Source of the DNA: UBA4742 sp963785815
Lineage (GTDB): Bacteria > Actinomycetota > Acidimicrobiia > Acidimicrobiales > Acidimicrobilacustridaceae
DNA length: 64,000 nucleotides
Assembly (NCBI GenBank): GCA_963785815.1
Contig: CAWAWN010000002.1
Location: 558,001-622,000 of the forward strand
Direction: 5' to 3'
A program made the position numbers and the translations under genes. The notes under the pieces were generated by a model that saw only the letters and a list, made by a program, of their open reading frames with translations, did not search any database and was not told where the DNA came from. This document shows positions 26,105 to 34,217 of this stretch, in pieces. The number at the start of each line of letters is the position of its first letter. The first letter of the stretch is position 1.

Positions 26105-26926
26105 GTGCATGACCACCTTCTGAAGCTCCAACGAGCGCGGCGCCACCTGAAGGATCTGGAGGCCGCCGAAGAGGAATGGCAAACACTCGGCCACCACACC
26201 TACCGGAACGAACTTGATGCCCAGGGCTGGACGCACTTCATCGTGTCGCCCGAACAGCCGCCGACCTACCCCGTCAGTGTCATTCTTGGCGACTGCGTAC
26301 ATAACCTCCGGGCTGCGCTCGACGTGCTCGCTTTGAGCCTGGCTGAGGCCCACACCCCCAACTTGAGCGATGACGCTCGCCAGCAGTCGGAATTCCCGAT
26401 CTATGGGGACACCGACCGGAAGGGGAGGCATGGTCGCGGTGCTGCCATGTTCGCCAATTCGGGCCTCGCGAAGATCGCCGGGTGGCACCCAAAGGCGCAA
26501 GCAATCGTGGAGGGATTTCAGCCATACCAGCGAGGTCAGGCGTTCCGTGACGATCCCCTCTGGCTTCTTCACCACCTCGACATCTTGGACAAACACAGAG
26601 CCCTGCACGTCTGCGCCGCGTGGACCGACTCCCTCCTCTGGGACCCGGATCGGTCGGTTAACTGCGACTTCAGTGTCGACTTCAGTCAGCCGCCCCAAGT
26701 CGTCGTCAATGCCGGCCCGGTAGAAGAAGGCACAGAAATAGGTAGGGCGCTCCTGCGGCCCTTGGACCCAACCCGCGAAATGTACGTGCACCCCCAGAAC
26801 TCCCTGCGAATAGCGTTCAGCCCAGGGATAGGGGCCCTTCAGTACGAACCGGTGGCCCCCAAGCTCGGCGAGATCCACGCCATCCTCTACCGAACGATCA
26901 TCGGGCCCTTGGAGGCGTTCTTGTGA
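26105..26926 (+). CDS. hypothetical protein, passenger of the insertion element
   Basis: 273 residues starting at GTG 26105, 44 bases after the transposase stop. Begins with a charged helix (LKLQRARRHLKDLEAAEEEW) and contains VSVILGDCVHNLRAALDVLALSLAEA near residue 70, a His-Asn-Leu-Arg segment that I recall from unnamed actinobacterial and phage-neighbour proteins, then LWLLHHLDILDKHRALHV near residue 155. No catalytic signature can be assigned. Codon bias is weaker than core genes. Likely co-transcribed with the transposase. Confidence 0.65.
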   Translation: MHDHLLKLQRARRHLKDLEAAEEEWQTLGHHTYRNELDAQGWTHFIVSPEQPPTYPVSVILGDCVHNLRAALDVLALSLAEAHTPNLSDDARQQSEFPIYGDTDRKGRHGRGAAMFANSGLAKIAGWHPKAQAIVEGFQPYQRGQAFRDDPLWLLHHLDILDKHRALHVCAAWTDSLLWDPDRSVNCDFSVDFSQPPQVVVNAGPVEEGTEIGRALLRPLDPTREMYVHPQNSLRIAFSPGIGALQYEPVAPKLGEIHAILYRTIIGPLEAFL

Positions 26927-27025
26927 TCCCCTCACGGTTCACGCGCCGTGGGGTAACTGGCAACCGGATCAGGGGTACCGGCAATGACTCCATTGGCCCG
27001 ATCCCGTGGGGGATGAGCCGTGCGG

Positions 27026-27041
27026 GTTTCGCTAGACCCTC
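27026..27041 (-). repeat. right terminal inverted repeat
   Basis: GTTTCGCTAGACCCTC on the plus strand, followed by CTAG at 27042-27045. It is the inverted partner of 24137-24152 with a single mismatch. The 26927-27025 stretch before it holds no gene. Confidence 0.85.
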
Positions 27042-27102
27042 CTAGAGGGACCGACGACCCCCAGATGGCGAGGCACCCGCAGGGAGGCGGCCGACCGCGG
27101 GG

Positions 27103-28494
27103 TCAACGGGGTTGCGCGCTCCACCACTCGTCGAGGCGACGGTAGGCCTCCTCGACCCCGAGCGGGCCCTCCTCCAGGCGCAGCTCGAGCAGGAAGTCGA
27201 GGGCCTGGCCCACCTCGCGGCCCGGAGCCAGCCCGAGGTGCTCCATGACCTGGCGGCCATCGAGATCCGGTCGGATGGCGGCGAGCTCCTCCTGGGAGGC
27301 CAGCTCGGCGATGCGGACCTCCAGCTCGTCCATCCGGGCCTTCAGCTGGCGGGCCTTGCGCTCGTTGCGTGTCGTGCAGTCGCACCGCGTCAACTCGATG
27401 AGCTGGGGCAGCAGGTCCCCGGCGTCGCGCACGAAGCGGCGCACCGCGCTGTCGGTCCACCCCATCTGGTAGGTGTGGAAGCGCAGGTGGAGACGGACCA
27501 GCTCGGTCACGGCCCCCACATCCTCGTTGCCGTAGTGCAGCGCCCGCATGCGATCACGGGCCATGCGCGCCCCCACCACCTCGTGGTGGTGGAAGCTCAC
27601 CCCGTCGGGTCCGATGGCCCGGGTCTTGGGCTTGCCCACGTCGTGGAGCAGCGCCGCCAACCGCACGATGCGCTCGGGCCGGGTGTTGGCCACCACCGCG
27701 ATCGTGTGGGCCAGCACGTCCTTGTGGCGGTGCACCGGGTCCTGTTCGAGGCGCATGGCGGTCAACTCGGGCAGGAACTCGTCGACCAGGTCGGTGTCGA
27801 CCAGCAACCACAACCCGGGCGACGGGTCCGGGACCACCAGCAGCTTGTCGAGCTCGTCGCGGATGCGCTCGGCCGAGACGATGCGCAGCCGTCCCCGCAG
27901 ATGGCGGATGGCCTCGACCAGCTCGGGCCGGGGCACGAGCCCGTAGCGCGCCACGAAGCGGGCGGCGCGCATCATGCGCAGCGGGTCGTCCGTGAACGAG
28001 TCGACGGGGTCCAGGGGGGTGCGCAACACCTTGGCCACCAGGTCGGCGGCGCCGTCGAAGGGATCGATCAGCTGCGGATCCTCGTCGCCGGCAGCCAGGC
28101 GCAGGGCCATGGCGTTGACCGTGAAGTCGCGCCGGGCCAGGTCGGCTTCGACCACGTCCGCGTACACGACCGACGGCTTGCGCGAATCCGGGGTGTAGGC
28201 CTCGGCCCGATGGGTCGTGATCTCGAAGTCGCGGCCGTCCTTGCGGCACCCGATGGTGCCGAAGCGCTGGCCCTGGCTCCACACCGCGTCGGCCCAACCC
28301 GACACCAGGCGCTTGGTCTGCTCCGGGCGGGCGTCGGTGGTCAGGTCGATGTCGGTCGCCGCGCCGATGTCGGTGCCCAACAACAGGTCGCGCACGATGC
28401 CGCCCACCAGGTAGAGCCGATGACCGGCCGCGTCGAACTGCTCCGCCAGCGGGCGCGTCTGTTCGAGGATCGGCCGCAGCCGCTCGGGCACCAC
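27103..28494 (-). CDS. cca: CCA tRNA nucleotidyltransferase
   Basis: 463 residues, adds or repairs the 3' CCA of tRNA. Polymerase-beta fold: LYLVGGIVRDLLLGTDIGAATDIDLTTDA with the metal Asp pair (DID). Then RRDFTVNAMAL, DPLRMMRAARFVARYG and an HD domain (LAALLHDVGKP, HHHEVVGARMA). The HD-containing form is typical of actinobacteria. GTG 28494 or 28491 follows the HDAC stop by a few bases, so the two are coupled. Its place matches pcnA (Rv3907c) in mycobacteria. tRNA-Ile in this window lacks an encoded CCA, so this enzyme is needed. Confidence 0.93.
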   Translation of the reverse strand: MVPERLRPILEQTRPLAEQFDAAGHRLYLVGGIVRDLLLGTDIGAATDIDLTTDARPEQTKRLVSGWADAVWSQGQRFGTIGCRKDGRDFEITTHRAEAYTPDSRKPSVVYADVVEADLARRDFTVNAMALRLAAGDEDPQLIDPFDGAADLVAKVLRTPLDPVDSFTDDPLRMMRAARFVARYGLVPRPELVEAIRHLRGRLRIVSAERIRDELDKLLVVPDPSPGLWLLVDTDLVDEFLPELTAMRLEQDPVHRHKDVLAHTIAVVANTRPERIVRLAALLHDVGKPKTRAIGPDGVSFHHHEVVGARMARDRMRALHYGNEDVGAVTELVRLHLRFHTYQMGWTDSAVRRFVRDAGDLLPQLIELTRCDCTTRNERKARQLKARMDELEVRIAELASQEELAAIRPDLDGRQVMEHLGLAPGREVGQALDFLLELRLEEGPLGVEEAYRRLDEWWSAQPR

Positions 28495-28498
28495 CGGC

Positions 28499-29512
28499 TC
28501 AGTCGAGCCCGGCCTGTTGGCGCCGAGCCCGCACGGCGTCCACCACGTGGGCGCCGGGGCCCCCGCTGGTGGGCGCCTCGGGCCGGTACGCCTCGCCGCA
28601 CAACTCCGACAGGGTGGCACCGGCGGAGTCAGCCACGCCCTGCAGGTCGTAGCCGCCCTCCAGGAAGATCACCTGGCGACCGGGAGGCACCAGCTCGTCG
28701 AGCACCCGGGTGAGGTCGGCGAAGTCGCCCGCCGACAGCCCCAGTCCGGTGATCGGATCGCGTCGGTGGCCGTCGAACCCGGCCGACACCAGCAGCCAGG
28801 TCGGCTGCCAGGCCGCGGCGTAGGGCGCCACCACCTCGTCGAGCGCCAGGCGGTACACGTCGCCGGTGGCCCCCGACGGCAGCGGGAAGTTGATGGTCGT
28901 GCCCCACCCGTCGTCGTCGCCCATCTCGGGCACGCCCCCGGTGCCGGGGTAGAGCGGGTGCTCGTGGAACGACACGTAGGTCACGGAGCCGTCGCGGTAG
29001 AAGGTGTCCTGGGTGCCGTTGCCGTGGTGGGCGTCGTAGTCGACGATGAGGACGCGCTCGCCGCGGTCGGCCAGGGCCCGGGCGGTCACGGCCACGCTGT
29101 TGATCAGGCAGAAGCCCATCGGCCGGGCGGGGGTGGCGTGGTGGCCGGGCGGGCGCACGGCACAGAAGGCCACGTCACCAGCCCCCTGGTCGAGCTGGGC
29201 CACCGCCTCGAGTCCCGAACCGGCGGCCAGCAGTGCGGCAGTGGGCGACGTCGGGCTGACCACCGTGTCGGGGTCGAGGTGGCCGCCCCCGGCCTGGCTG
29301 AAGGTCCGCAGGTGCTCCAGGAAGGGCTCGGGGTGGACGCGGGCCACCTCCTCGCCCGTGGCCGCCCGGGGCTCGAAGCGGACCAGGGCCTCGGACAGGC
29401 CGGCGGCGGCGATGCCGGCGTCGACCGCGGCCAGCCGCTCCGGGCGCTCGGGGTGGCCGCGCCCGGTGTCGTGGTGCAGGAACTCGGGGTGGGTGGTGAA
29501 CAACACGGCCAC
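28499..29512 (-). CDS. histone deacetylase family protein (AcuC/HdaH-like)
   Basis: 337 residues. Zinc-dependent deacetylase motifs: HPERPERLAAVDA near residue 20, RPPGHHATPARPMGFCLINSVAV (catalytic His pair) near 120, VLIVDYDAHHGNGTQD (zinc Asp and His) near 155, and LLVSAGFDGHRRDPITGLGLS (second zinc Asp) near 245, then EGGYDL. It removes acetyl or other acyl groups from amines or proteins. GTG start. Located directly upstream of cca on the same strand; a functional link is not obvious. Confidence 0.92.
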   Translation of the reverse strand: MAVLFTTHPEFLHHDTGRGHPERPERLAAVDAGIAAAGLSEALVRFEPRAATGEEVARVHPEPFLEHLRTFSQAGGGHLDPDTVVSPTSPTAALLAAGSGLEAVAQLDQGAGDVAFCAVRPPGHHATPARPMGFCLINSVAVTARALADRGERVLIVDYDAHHGNGTQDTFYRDGSVTYVSFHEHPLYPGTGGVPEMGDDDGWGTTINFPLPSGATGDVYRLALDEVVAPYAAAWQPTWLLVSAGFDGHRRDPITGLGLSAGDFADLTRVLDELVPPGRQVIFLEGGYDLQGVADSAGATLSELCGEAYRPEAPTSGGPGAHVVDAVRARRQQAGLD

Positions 29513-29532
29513 AAGATCACGCTAGCGCTCCC

Positions 29533-29572
29533 TGTCTGGCCCTCCGGCCTGGCGGCCTGCGCCTTCCAGGGC
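29533..29572. repeat. short fragment of the dispersed repeat family
   Basis: TGGCCCTCCGGCCTGGCGGC and TGCGCCTTCC match the tail part of the repeat at 33640-33690 and 20140-20160 (reversed). Lies in the 183-bp divergent gap between the deacetylase and GNAT genes. Confidence 0.5.
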
Positions 29573-29695
29573 AGGGGCCCGCCTGCTCAGAGGCCCAACC
29601 AGGTCCTATCCTCTGGTCTGGACTGGGGCCAGACCCGCCCGGGAGATGCTCGGGTGCACTCGTGGCGCCCGCCGTCTGCCATCACGAGGACGCAC

Positions 29696-30418
29696 ATGAG
29701 CAGGATCGACACGGTGCAGTGGGGCGCCCAGCGCCTGCGTGTCAGCCCCTGGCGGGGTGATCCGGCCGTGGCCTACGTGACGCCCGCCTCCGGCCACCCT
29801 CCGTCGGACCAGACCCTCCACGACTGCTTGCGCGCCCTGGTGGACCAGCACTACCGAGGAGTGCTCACCTCGGCCCTCAACCCGGCTGAGCAACAGGTCT
29901 TCCGGGCCTACGGCTTCGTGGTCCACGAACACCTCCACCTGCTGCGCCACCCCCTCGACCAGCCGGTCCCGGCCCGTCCCGGGGTCCGTCGCGCCCGACG
30001 AGGTCGTCGAGGCGACCGCGCCGGCGCCCTGGCGGTGGACCACCTGGCCTTCGAACCCTTCTGGCGGTTCGACCAGGCCGGCCTCGAGGACGCCCGCCGG
30101 GCCACACCGTCGTCGCGCTTCCGGGTCATCAACCGAGGCCACATCGACGCCTACGCGGTGACCGGTCGAGCCGGGTCGGTGAGCTACCTCCAGCGCCTGG
30201 CCGTGCGCCCCGACGTCCAGCGCCAGGGCCTGGGCACCGAGCTGGTGCTCGACGCCCTGCGCTGGTCGCAGCGCCACGGCGCCCGTTTCACCCTGGTCAA
30301 CACCCAGGAGCACAACCACCGTGCCCTGGCGCTGTACGAACAGCTCGGCTTCGTGCGCCAACCAGTCGGCCTCGACGTGCTGGAGCTCGACCTGGGCACC
30401 AGCGACCCGACCGCGTGA
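29696..30418 (+). CDS. GNAT family N-acetyltransferase
   Basis: 240 residues. The GNAT fold is seen in the second half: VSYLQRLAVRPDVQRQGLGTELV (acetyl-CoA loop, Q/RxxGxG/A) near residue 165-190, then LVNTQEHNHRALALYEQLGFVRQP. Upstream is a second, weaker GNAT-like half. ATG 29696 follows GAGGA. It takes the position of mutT4 (Rv3908) in the mycobacterial order but is not a Nudix protein. Its stop overlaps the next GTG (GTGA). Confidence 0.85.
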   Translation: MSRIDTVQWGAQRLRVSPWRGDPAVAYVTPASGHPPSDQTLHDCLRALVDQHYRGVLTSALNPAEQQVFRAYGFVVHEHLHLLRHPLDQPVPARPGVRRARRGRRGDRAGALAVDHLAFEPFWRFDQAGLEDARRATPSSRFRVINRGHIDAYAVTGRAGSVSYLQRLAVRPDVQRQGLGTELVLDALRWSQRHGARFTLVNTQEHNHRALALYEQLGFVRQPVGLDVLELDLGTSDPTA

Positions 30419-32598
30419 GGACCGCCATCGGAGACGGCCCACGACGCCGAACCCGCCTCGTCGGCCGCCTGCTGGCCCTGGCCGGGATGGCCATCCTCCT
30501 GGTCACCGGCGCGACCCTGGCCGTGGTCGACCCGGTTGGCGCCCAGACCAACGCCCCGACCACGCCCGGCGCCCTCCGGCTCATCGATCAGTCCCCCTGG
30601 GTGGCCCCGACGGGCACCTTCGACCTGCGCGTCGACGCCGGCGCGGTGGCCGCCGACGCCCAGATCGTGGCCCGCATCTACGTCCCCATCAGCACCCAGG
30701 CCCAGCTCGACCGGGTGACCCGGGGCCAGTCGTTGGGCCAGCGGGTCGAGAGCGTCACGGTGCCGGCCGCGGGCGTGGACCGGGCCGCCGACGGCTCGCT
30801 GATGCTCAGCTACGCCATGGTGGCCAGCGGGGCGCGGGGACCCACCGGGTTCTTCCTGGCCAACCCCGGCGTGTACCCCTTCTCCCTGGCCGTGGTGGAT
30901 GCCCACGGCGCGACCGTGAGCCAGCTCTTCACCCAGCTCATCCGGCTCCCGGCCGCACCCGTCGCCCCGACCGGGAGCTCGAGCTCCGGCGGCACCAGCG
31001 GCACCGCCGCCCCGCTGGCCGTGTCCCTGGTCCTGCCCATCGCCGCGCCGGTTGCCCACCGACCGGATCGGGCCGCCACCCTGAGCCCCTCGGCCCTGAG
31101 CGGGCTCGACGCCGAGGCTGACGTCCTTTCGCAGTACCCGACCGTGGCCGTCTCGGTGGCGCCGGCCCCCGAGACCGTGGACACCCTGGCGCAGCACGAC
31201 CGCACCACCGGCACCCACCTGGTGGCCGATCTGCGCGCCGCGGTCGGGCACCGCCCGATCCTGTCCGGGCCCTACGTGTCGGTCGACAGCGGCGCCTGGG
31301 TGGCCCACGGGCTGAGCTCCGGCTACGACGCCCAGCTCTCCGGCGGTGCCCAGGCTCTGGCCCAGCTGGGCGCTGGCGTGACCACCGCGGTCGCCGTGCT
31401 CGACCCGGGCGCCACCCCCGAGTCGCTGACCCGGCTCCTGGCCCACGATGCCAAGCAGGTCGTGGTGCCTTCTGACCGGCTGGCGGCACCGAGCACCCGC
31501 AACGCCACCGTGGCGGGTCCGCTCACCCAGTGGTTCGACCTCAGCACCTCGGACGGCACCCACGTGACCGCGGTGCCCGCCGACGCCGGCCTGGCCGCCA
31601 CGCTCTCGGGCAGCGGCGATCCGGTGCTGGCCGCCCACCAGGTGCTCGCCGCGCTGGCGCTGGTGTCGCTCGACCACTCCGGCAGCCAGGCCTGCCTCCG
31701 CCAGCCCGGTCAACCGTGTCGCCGGGGGGTGGCCGTGGAGCTGCCCGGTGCGACCACGACCGCCACCACGGAGCTGAGCGCGCTGCTGGCCGGCCTGACC
31801 GCCCCCACCGCCGGTGGCGCGGCCGCACCGCTGGTCCAGGCCACCTCGATCACCGACTTCACCAACCGGGTCGACCCCTCCTCGGCCAGCGACCGCACCA
31901 CCACGGACGGGACCCAGACGCTGCGACACCTCGACGCCCGGCCGATCGCCGGCCTGGACGACTACCCCAGCCACTTCCAGGCCGCCACGGCGTCGATCGC
32001 CTCCTTCCGCACCTTGGCCGCCGATGCCGACGCCGCCGGCAAGCCTCTCGACCTGGTCGCCTCCTGGCACCAGCTGGCCCTGGCCTCTGGCTCCGACCAG
32101 CTGGCCACCGCGCAGGCCAACAGCTGGCTGGACGCCATCGACGCCGACATCAACTCCCAGCTGGCCCAGGTCACGGCCCTGGGCCAGCAGACGGTCACGT
32201 TGACCTCCGCGTCCGGGAAGATCCCCTTCAGCATCTCCAACGCCCTCGACTACCCCGTGCGGGTGCTGCTCGACTTCCAGAGCCCGAAGCTGCACTTCGT
32301 CAACGGCGACCAGCAGACGGTGACCATCCCCGCCGGTCAGCCCGCCCACCTGACCATCCCGGTCACGGTGCGGGCCTCGGGCGCCTTCCCGATGCAGGTC
32401 ACCATCACCTCACCCGACCACCGCCTGGCCATCGCCCACACCCGATTCGACGTCCGCTCCACCGCCATCTCGGGCATCGGGTTGGTCCTCACCGTGGCCG
32501 CCGGGCTGTTCCTGGCCCTGTGGTGGGCCCGCAACGCGCGCAACACGCGGCGGCGGCGCAGCCTGGTGGCGTCCAACCACCCGACGCTGCGGACCTGA
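30415..32598 (+). CDS. large secreted, membrane-anchored protein (DUF6049-like, Rv3909 position)
   Basis: 727 residues. A signal peptide is evident (basic RRRTRLVGRLL then LALAGMAILLVTGATLAVV), and a C-terminal span near residue 690-708 (ISGIGLVLTVAAGLFLALWW) followed by a basic tail NARNTRRRR. The middle is long, Thr/Ser/Ala-rich and extracytoplasmic. Position between cca and the kinase/sigma block, length, and topology match Rv3909 of M. tuberculosis (DUF6049 family), but I assign this mainly by synteny. Coupled to the GNAT gene by GTGA overlap. Confidence 0.6.
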   Translation: MRTAIGDGPRRRTRLVGRLLALAGMAILLVTGATLAVVDPVGAQTNAPTTPGALRLIDQSPWVAPTGTFDLRVDAGAVAADAQIVARIYVPISTQAQLDRVTRGQSLGQRVESVTVPAAGVDRAADGSLMLSYAMVASGARGPTGFFLANPGVYPFSLAVVDAHGATVSQLFTQLIRLPAAPVAPTGSSSSGGTSGTAAPLAVSLVLPIAAPVAHRPDRAATLSPSALSGLDAEADVLSQYPTVAVSVAPAPETVDTLAQHDRTTGTHLVADLRAAVGHRPILSGPYVSVDSGAWVAHGLSSGYDAQLSGGAQALAQLGAGVTTAVAVLDPGATPESLTRLLAHDAKQVVVPSDRLAAPSTRNATVAGPLTQWFDLSTSDGTHVTAVPADAGLAATLSGSGDPVLAAHQVLAALALVSLDHSGSQACLRQPGQPCRRGVAVELPGATTTATTELSALLAGLTAPTAGGAAAPLVQATSITDFTNRVDPSSASDRTTTDGTQTLRHLDARPIAGLDDYPSHFQAATASIASFRTLAADADAAGKPLDLVASWHQLALASGSDQLATAQANSWLDAIDADINSQLAQVTALGQQTVTLTSASGKIPFSISNALDYPVRVLLDFQSPKLHFVNGDQQTVTIPAGQPAHLTIPVTVRASGAFPMQVTITSPDHRLAIAHTRFDVRSTAISGIGLVLTVAAGLFLALWWARNARNTRRRRSLVASNHPTLRT

Positions 32599-32639
32599 TC
32601 TACGCTCCCCGACACCGTTCCAACAACCCGAGGGGGGCC

Positions 32640-33482
32640 ATGCCCGGCGTGCGGATCGTCACCGACAGCTCGTGTGATCTGAGCCTGGAGGAGGCCGCCG
32701 ACCTCGGGGTGGTGGTGGTGCCGCTCACGATCCGCTTCGGCGACCAGGAGTTCGTCGACCTCGAGGAGCTCACGGTGTCCGACTTCTACCGGCGCATGGC
32801 GGACTCGCCCACGCTGCCCGAGACGGCCGCCCCCGCGCCCGGGCAGTTCGAGCAGGCCTTCCGACGGCTGGCCGACGAGGGCGCCGACGCCATCGTGTGC
32901 ATCAACCTGTCCTCCGAACTCTCGGCCACCATCGAATCGGCTCGCAACGCGGCCCGGGCCGTGGCCGACTCGGTGCCGGTGCGGGTCATCGACAGCCGGA
33001 CGCTCACCGCCGGGCTGGGCACGATCGTGATCGAGGCGGCCAAGGCGGCGTCGGGCGGGGCCTCGGCCGACGACATCGAAGCGCTGGTGAACGGCCTGGC
33101 CGAGCGCACCCGGGTGTTCGCCACCCTCGACACGCTCGACAACCTCAAGAAGGGTGGGCGCATCGGGGCGGCCCAGCACCTGCTCGGCTCGATGCTCTCG
33201 TTCAAGCCCGTGATCAACGTGAGCGAGGGCAAGGTCGAGGAGGCGGGACGGGCCCGCACCCGCAAGAAGTCCCTGGTGTGGTTGCGCGACAAGCTGTTCG
33301 AGGAGCCCCAGGTCGAGCACCTGGCGGTGTGCGACGGCGAAGCCCCCGACGTGGACGAGTTCCTGGACCTGATCGCCGAGCGCTACCCGCGGGATCAGAT
33401 CCGCACCGGCCGCATCGGCGCCGTCATCGGCACCCACGGCGGTCCCCGCCTGGTGGGCATCTGCTACCTCACGACGACTTGA
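32640..33482 (+). CDS. DegV family protein
   Basis: 280 residues. Starts VRIVTDSSCDLSLEEA, the DegV signature, with FYRRMADSPTLPETAAPAPGQFEQAF and INLSSELSATIESARNAA, then DTLDNLKKGGRIGAAQHLLGSMLSFKPVI. DegV proteins bind fatty acids and some deliver acyl groups to fatty acid kinase for phospholipid synthesis. ATG 32640 follows GAGGGGGG. A repeat array follows the stop. Confidence 0.93.
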   Translation: MPGVRIVTDSSCDLSLEEAADLGVVVVPLTIRFGDQEFVDLEELTVSDFYRRMADSPTLPETAAPAPGQFEQAFRRLADEGADAIVCINLSSELSATIESARNAARAVADSVPVRVIDSRTLTAGLGTIVIEAAKAASGGASADDIEALVNGLAERTRVFATLDTLDNLKKGGRIGAAQHLLGSMLSFKPVINVSEGKVEEAGRARTRKKSLVWLRDKLFEEPQVEHLAVCDGEAPDVDEFLDLIAERYPRDQIRTGRIGAVIGTHGGPRLVGICYLTTT

Positions 33483-33497
33483 CTGGCCCTACCTGAC

Positions 33498-33684
33498 CGG
33501 CCCTCTGGTCGGCAAGCCTCCCGACGGGCGGGCTTCGCCCATCCGGGTCTCGTCCATCCCGCGGCTCCGGCCTGGCGGCCCTGCTTGACTGGCCCTCTGG
33601 TCGGCAAGCCTCTCGCCGGGCGGGCTTCGCCCATCCGGCTGTCATCGGTCCAGCGGCTCCGGCCTGGCGGCCTGCGCCTTCTGC
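33498..33684. repeat. dispersed intergenic repeat family, locus C (two units, ~92-bp period)
   Basis: GGCCCTCTGGTCGGCAAGCC begins near 33499 and again near 33591, each followed by a GGGCGGGCTTCGCCCATCCGG word and GCGGCTCCGGCCTGGCGGC. GGGCGGGCTTCGCCC holds a small stem (GGGC/GCCC). It fills the gap between DegV (plus) and the converging cytochrome gene. Confidence 0.8.
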
Positions 33685-33702
33685 AGTGGCGTGCTCAGCT
33701 CC

Positions 33703-34131
33703 TCAGCAGCTCGTGCGCCCCAGGCACTGCCGCTCGTACATAGCTACGTCTCGGATCTGGGTGGCGGTGAGGGTGCCCTTCCAGGCCGGCATGCCGCCGT
33801 TCTTGCCGTCCTCGATCACCTTGATCTGATCGGCGATGTTGGGGAAGGTGTGCTCGACCGTGCCGGCCAGCTTCGGGCCCGAGCCACCACCGCCATCGCC
33901 GCCGTGACAGGTGGCGCAGTGGTCCTGGTACTGCTGCCACCCTTCGGCCAGCGTGGGATCGGTGGGCTTGGGCCCGGAGGCTTGGCTGGCACAGGCGACC
34001 ACCCCGAGCGTGAGGCCGACCGCGCCCAGGACAACGGCCACCGGCGCCAACCGGTGACGGCTCCTCTCGAGCCCCGGCCGTCGCCGCCACCGCCGAACCG
34101 GGTTCATCGTTGCCATCATAGGGGGCGGCAC
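33703..34131 (-). CDS. c-type cytochrome, membrane-anchored
   Basis: 142 residues. A basic N-terminus (RRWRRRPG) then hydrophobic LAPVAVVLGAVGLTLGVVAC, which may be a signal anchor or lipoprotein signal (VVAC). A single heme c site CATCH near residue 71, and the distal Met likely in GGMPAW near residue 113. Typical class I cytochrome c layout. It would carry electrons on the outer membrane face. GTG 34131 has GAGGGG nearby; ATGs at 34119 and 34107 are alternatives. No oxidase genes are nearby. Confidence 0.85.
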   Translation of the reverse strand: MPPPMMATMNPVRRWRRRPGLERSRHRLAPVAVVLGAVGLTLGVVACASQASGPKPTDPTLAEGWQQYQDHCATCHGGDGGGGSGPKLAGTVEHTFPNIADQIKVIEDGKNGGMPAWKGTLTATQIRDVAMYERQCLGRTSC

Positions 34132-34217
34132 CGGAGCCCCTCACGAACCGCGCCGCGGCGTCGGCGGCACTGCGGTGACCCTGCCCCCGGCCAGGCCGAC
34201 GCTACCGTTTGTGCGCC

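Larger units (their letters stand above)
24137..27041. mobile_element. 2.9-kb insertion element with 16-bp terminal inverted repeats, transposase and two passenger genes
   Basis: Left end GAGGGTCTGGCGAAAC (24137-24152) and right end GTTTCGCTAGACCCTC (27026-27041) are inverted repeats with one mismatch, each flanked by CTAG (24133-24136 and 27042-27045), consistent with a 4-bp target duplication. The interior is less GC-biased at third positions than its surroundings. It holds an IS4/IS5-type transposase in the middle, a membrane protein gene on the left (minus) and a hypothetical gene on the right (plus). The insertion separates the methyltransferase and cca genes. The element name cannot be given without a database search. 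Confidence 0.85.
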
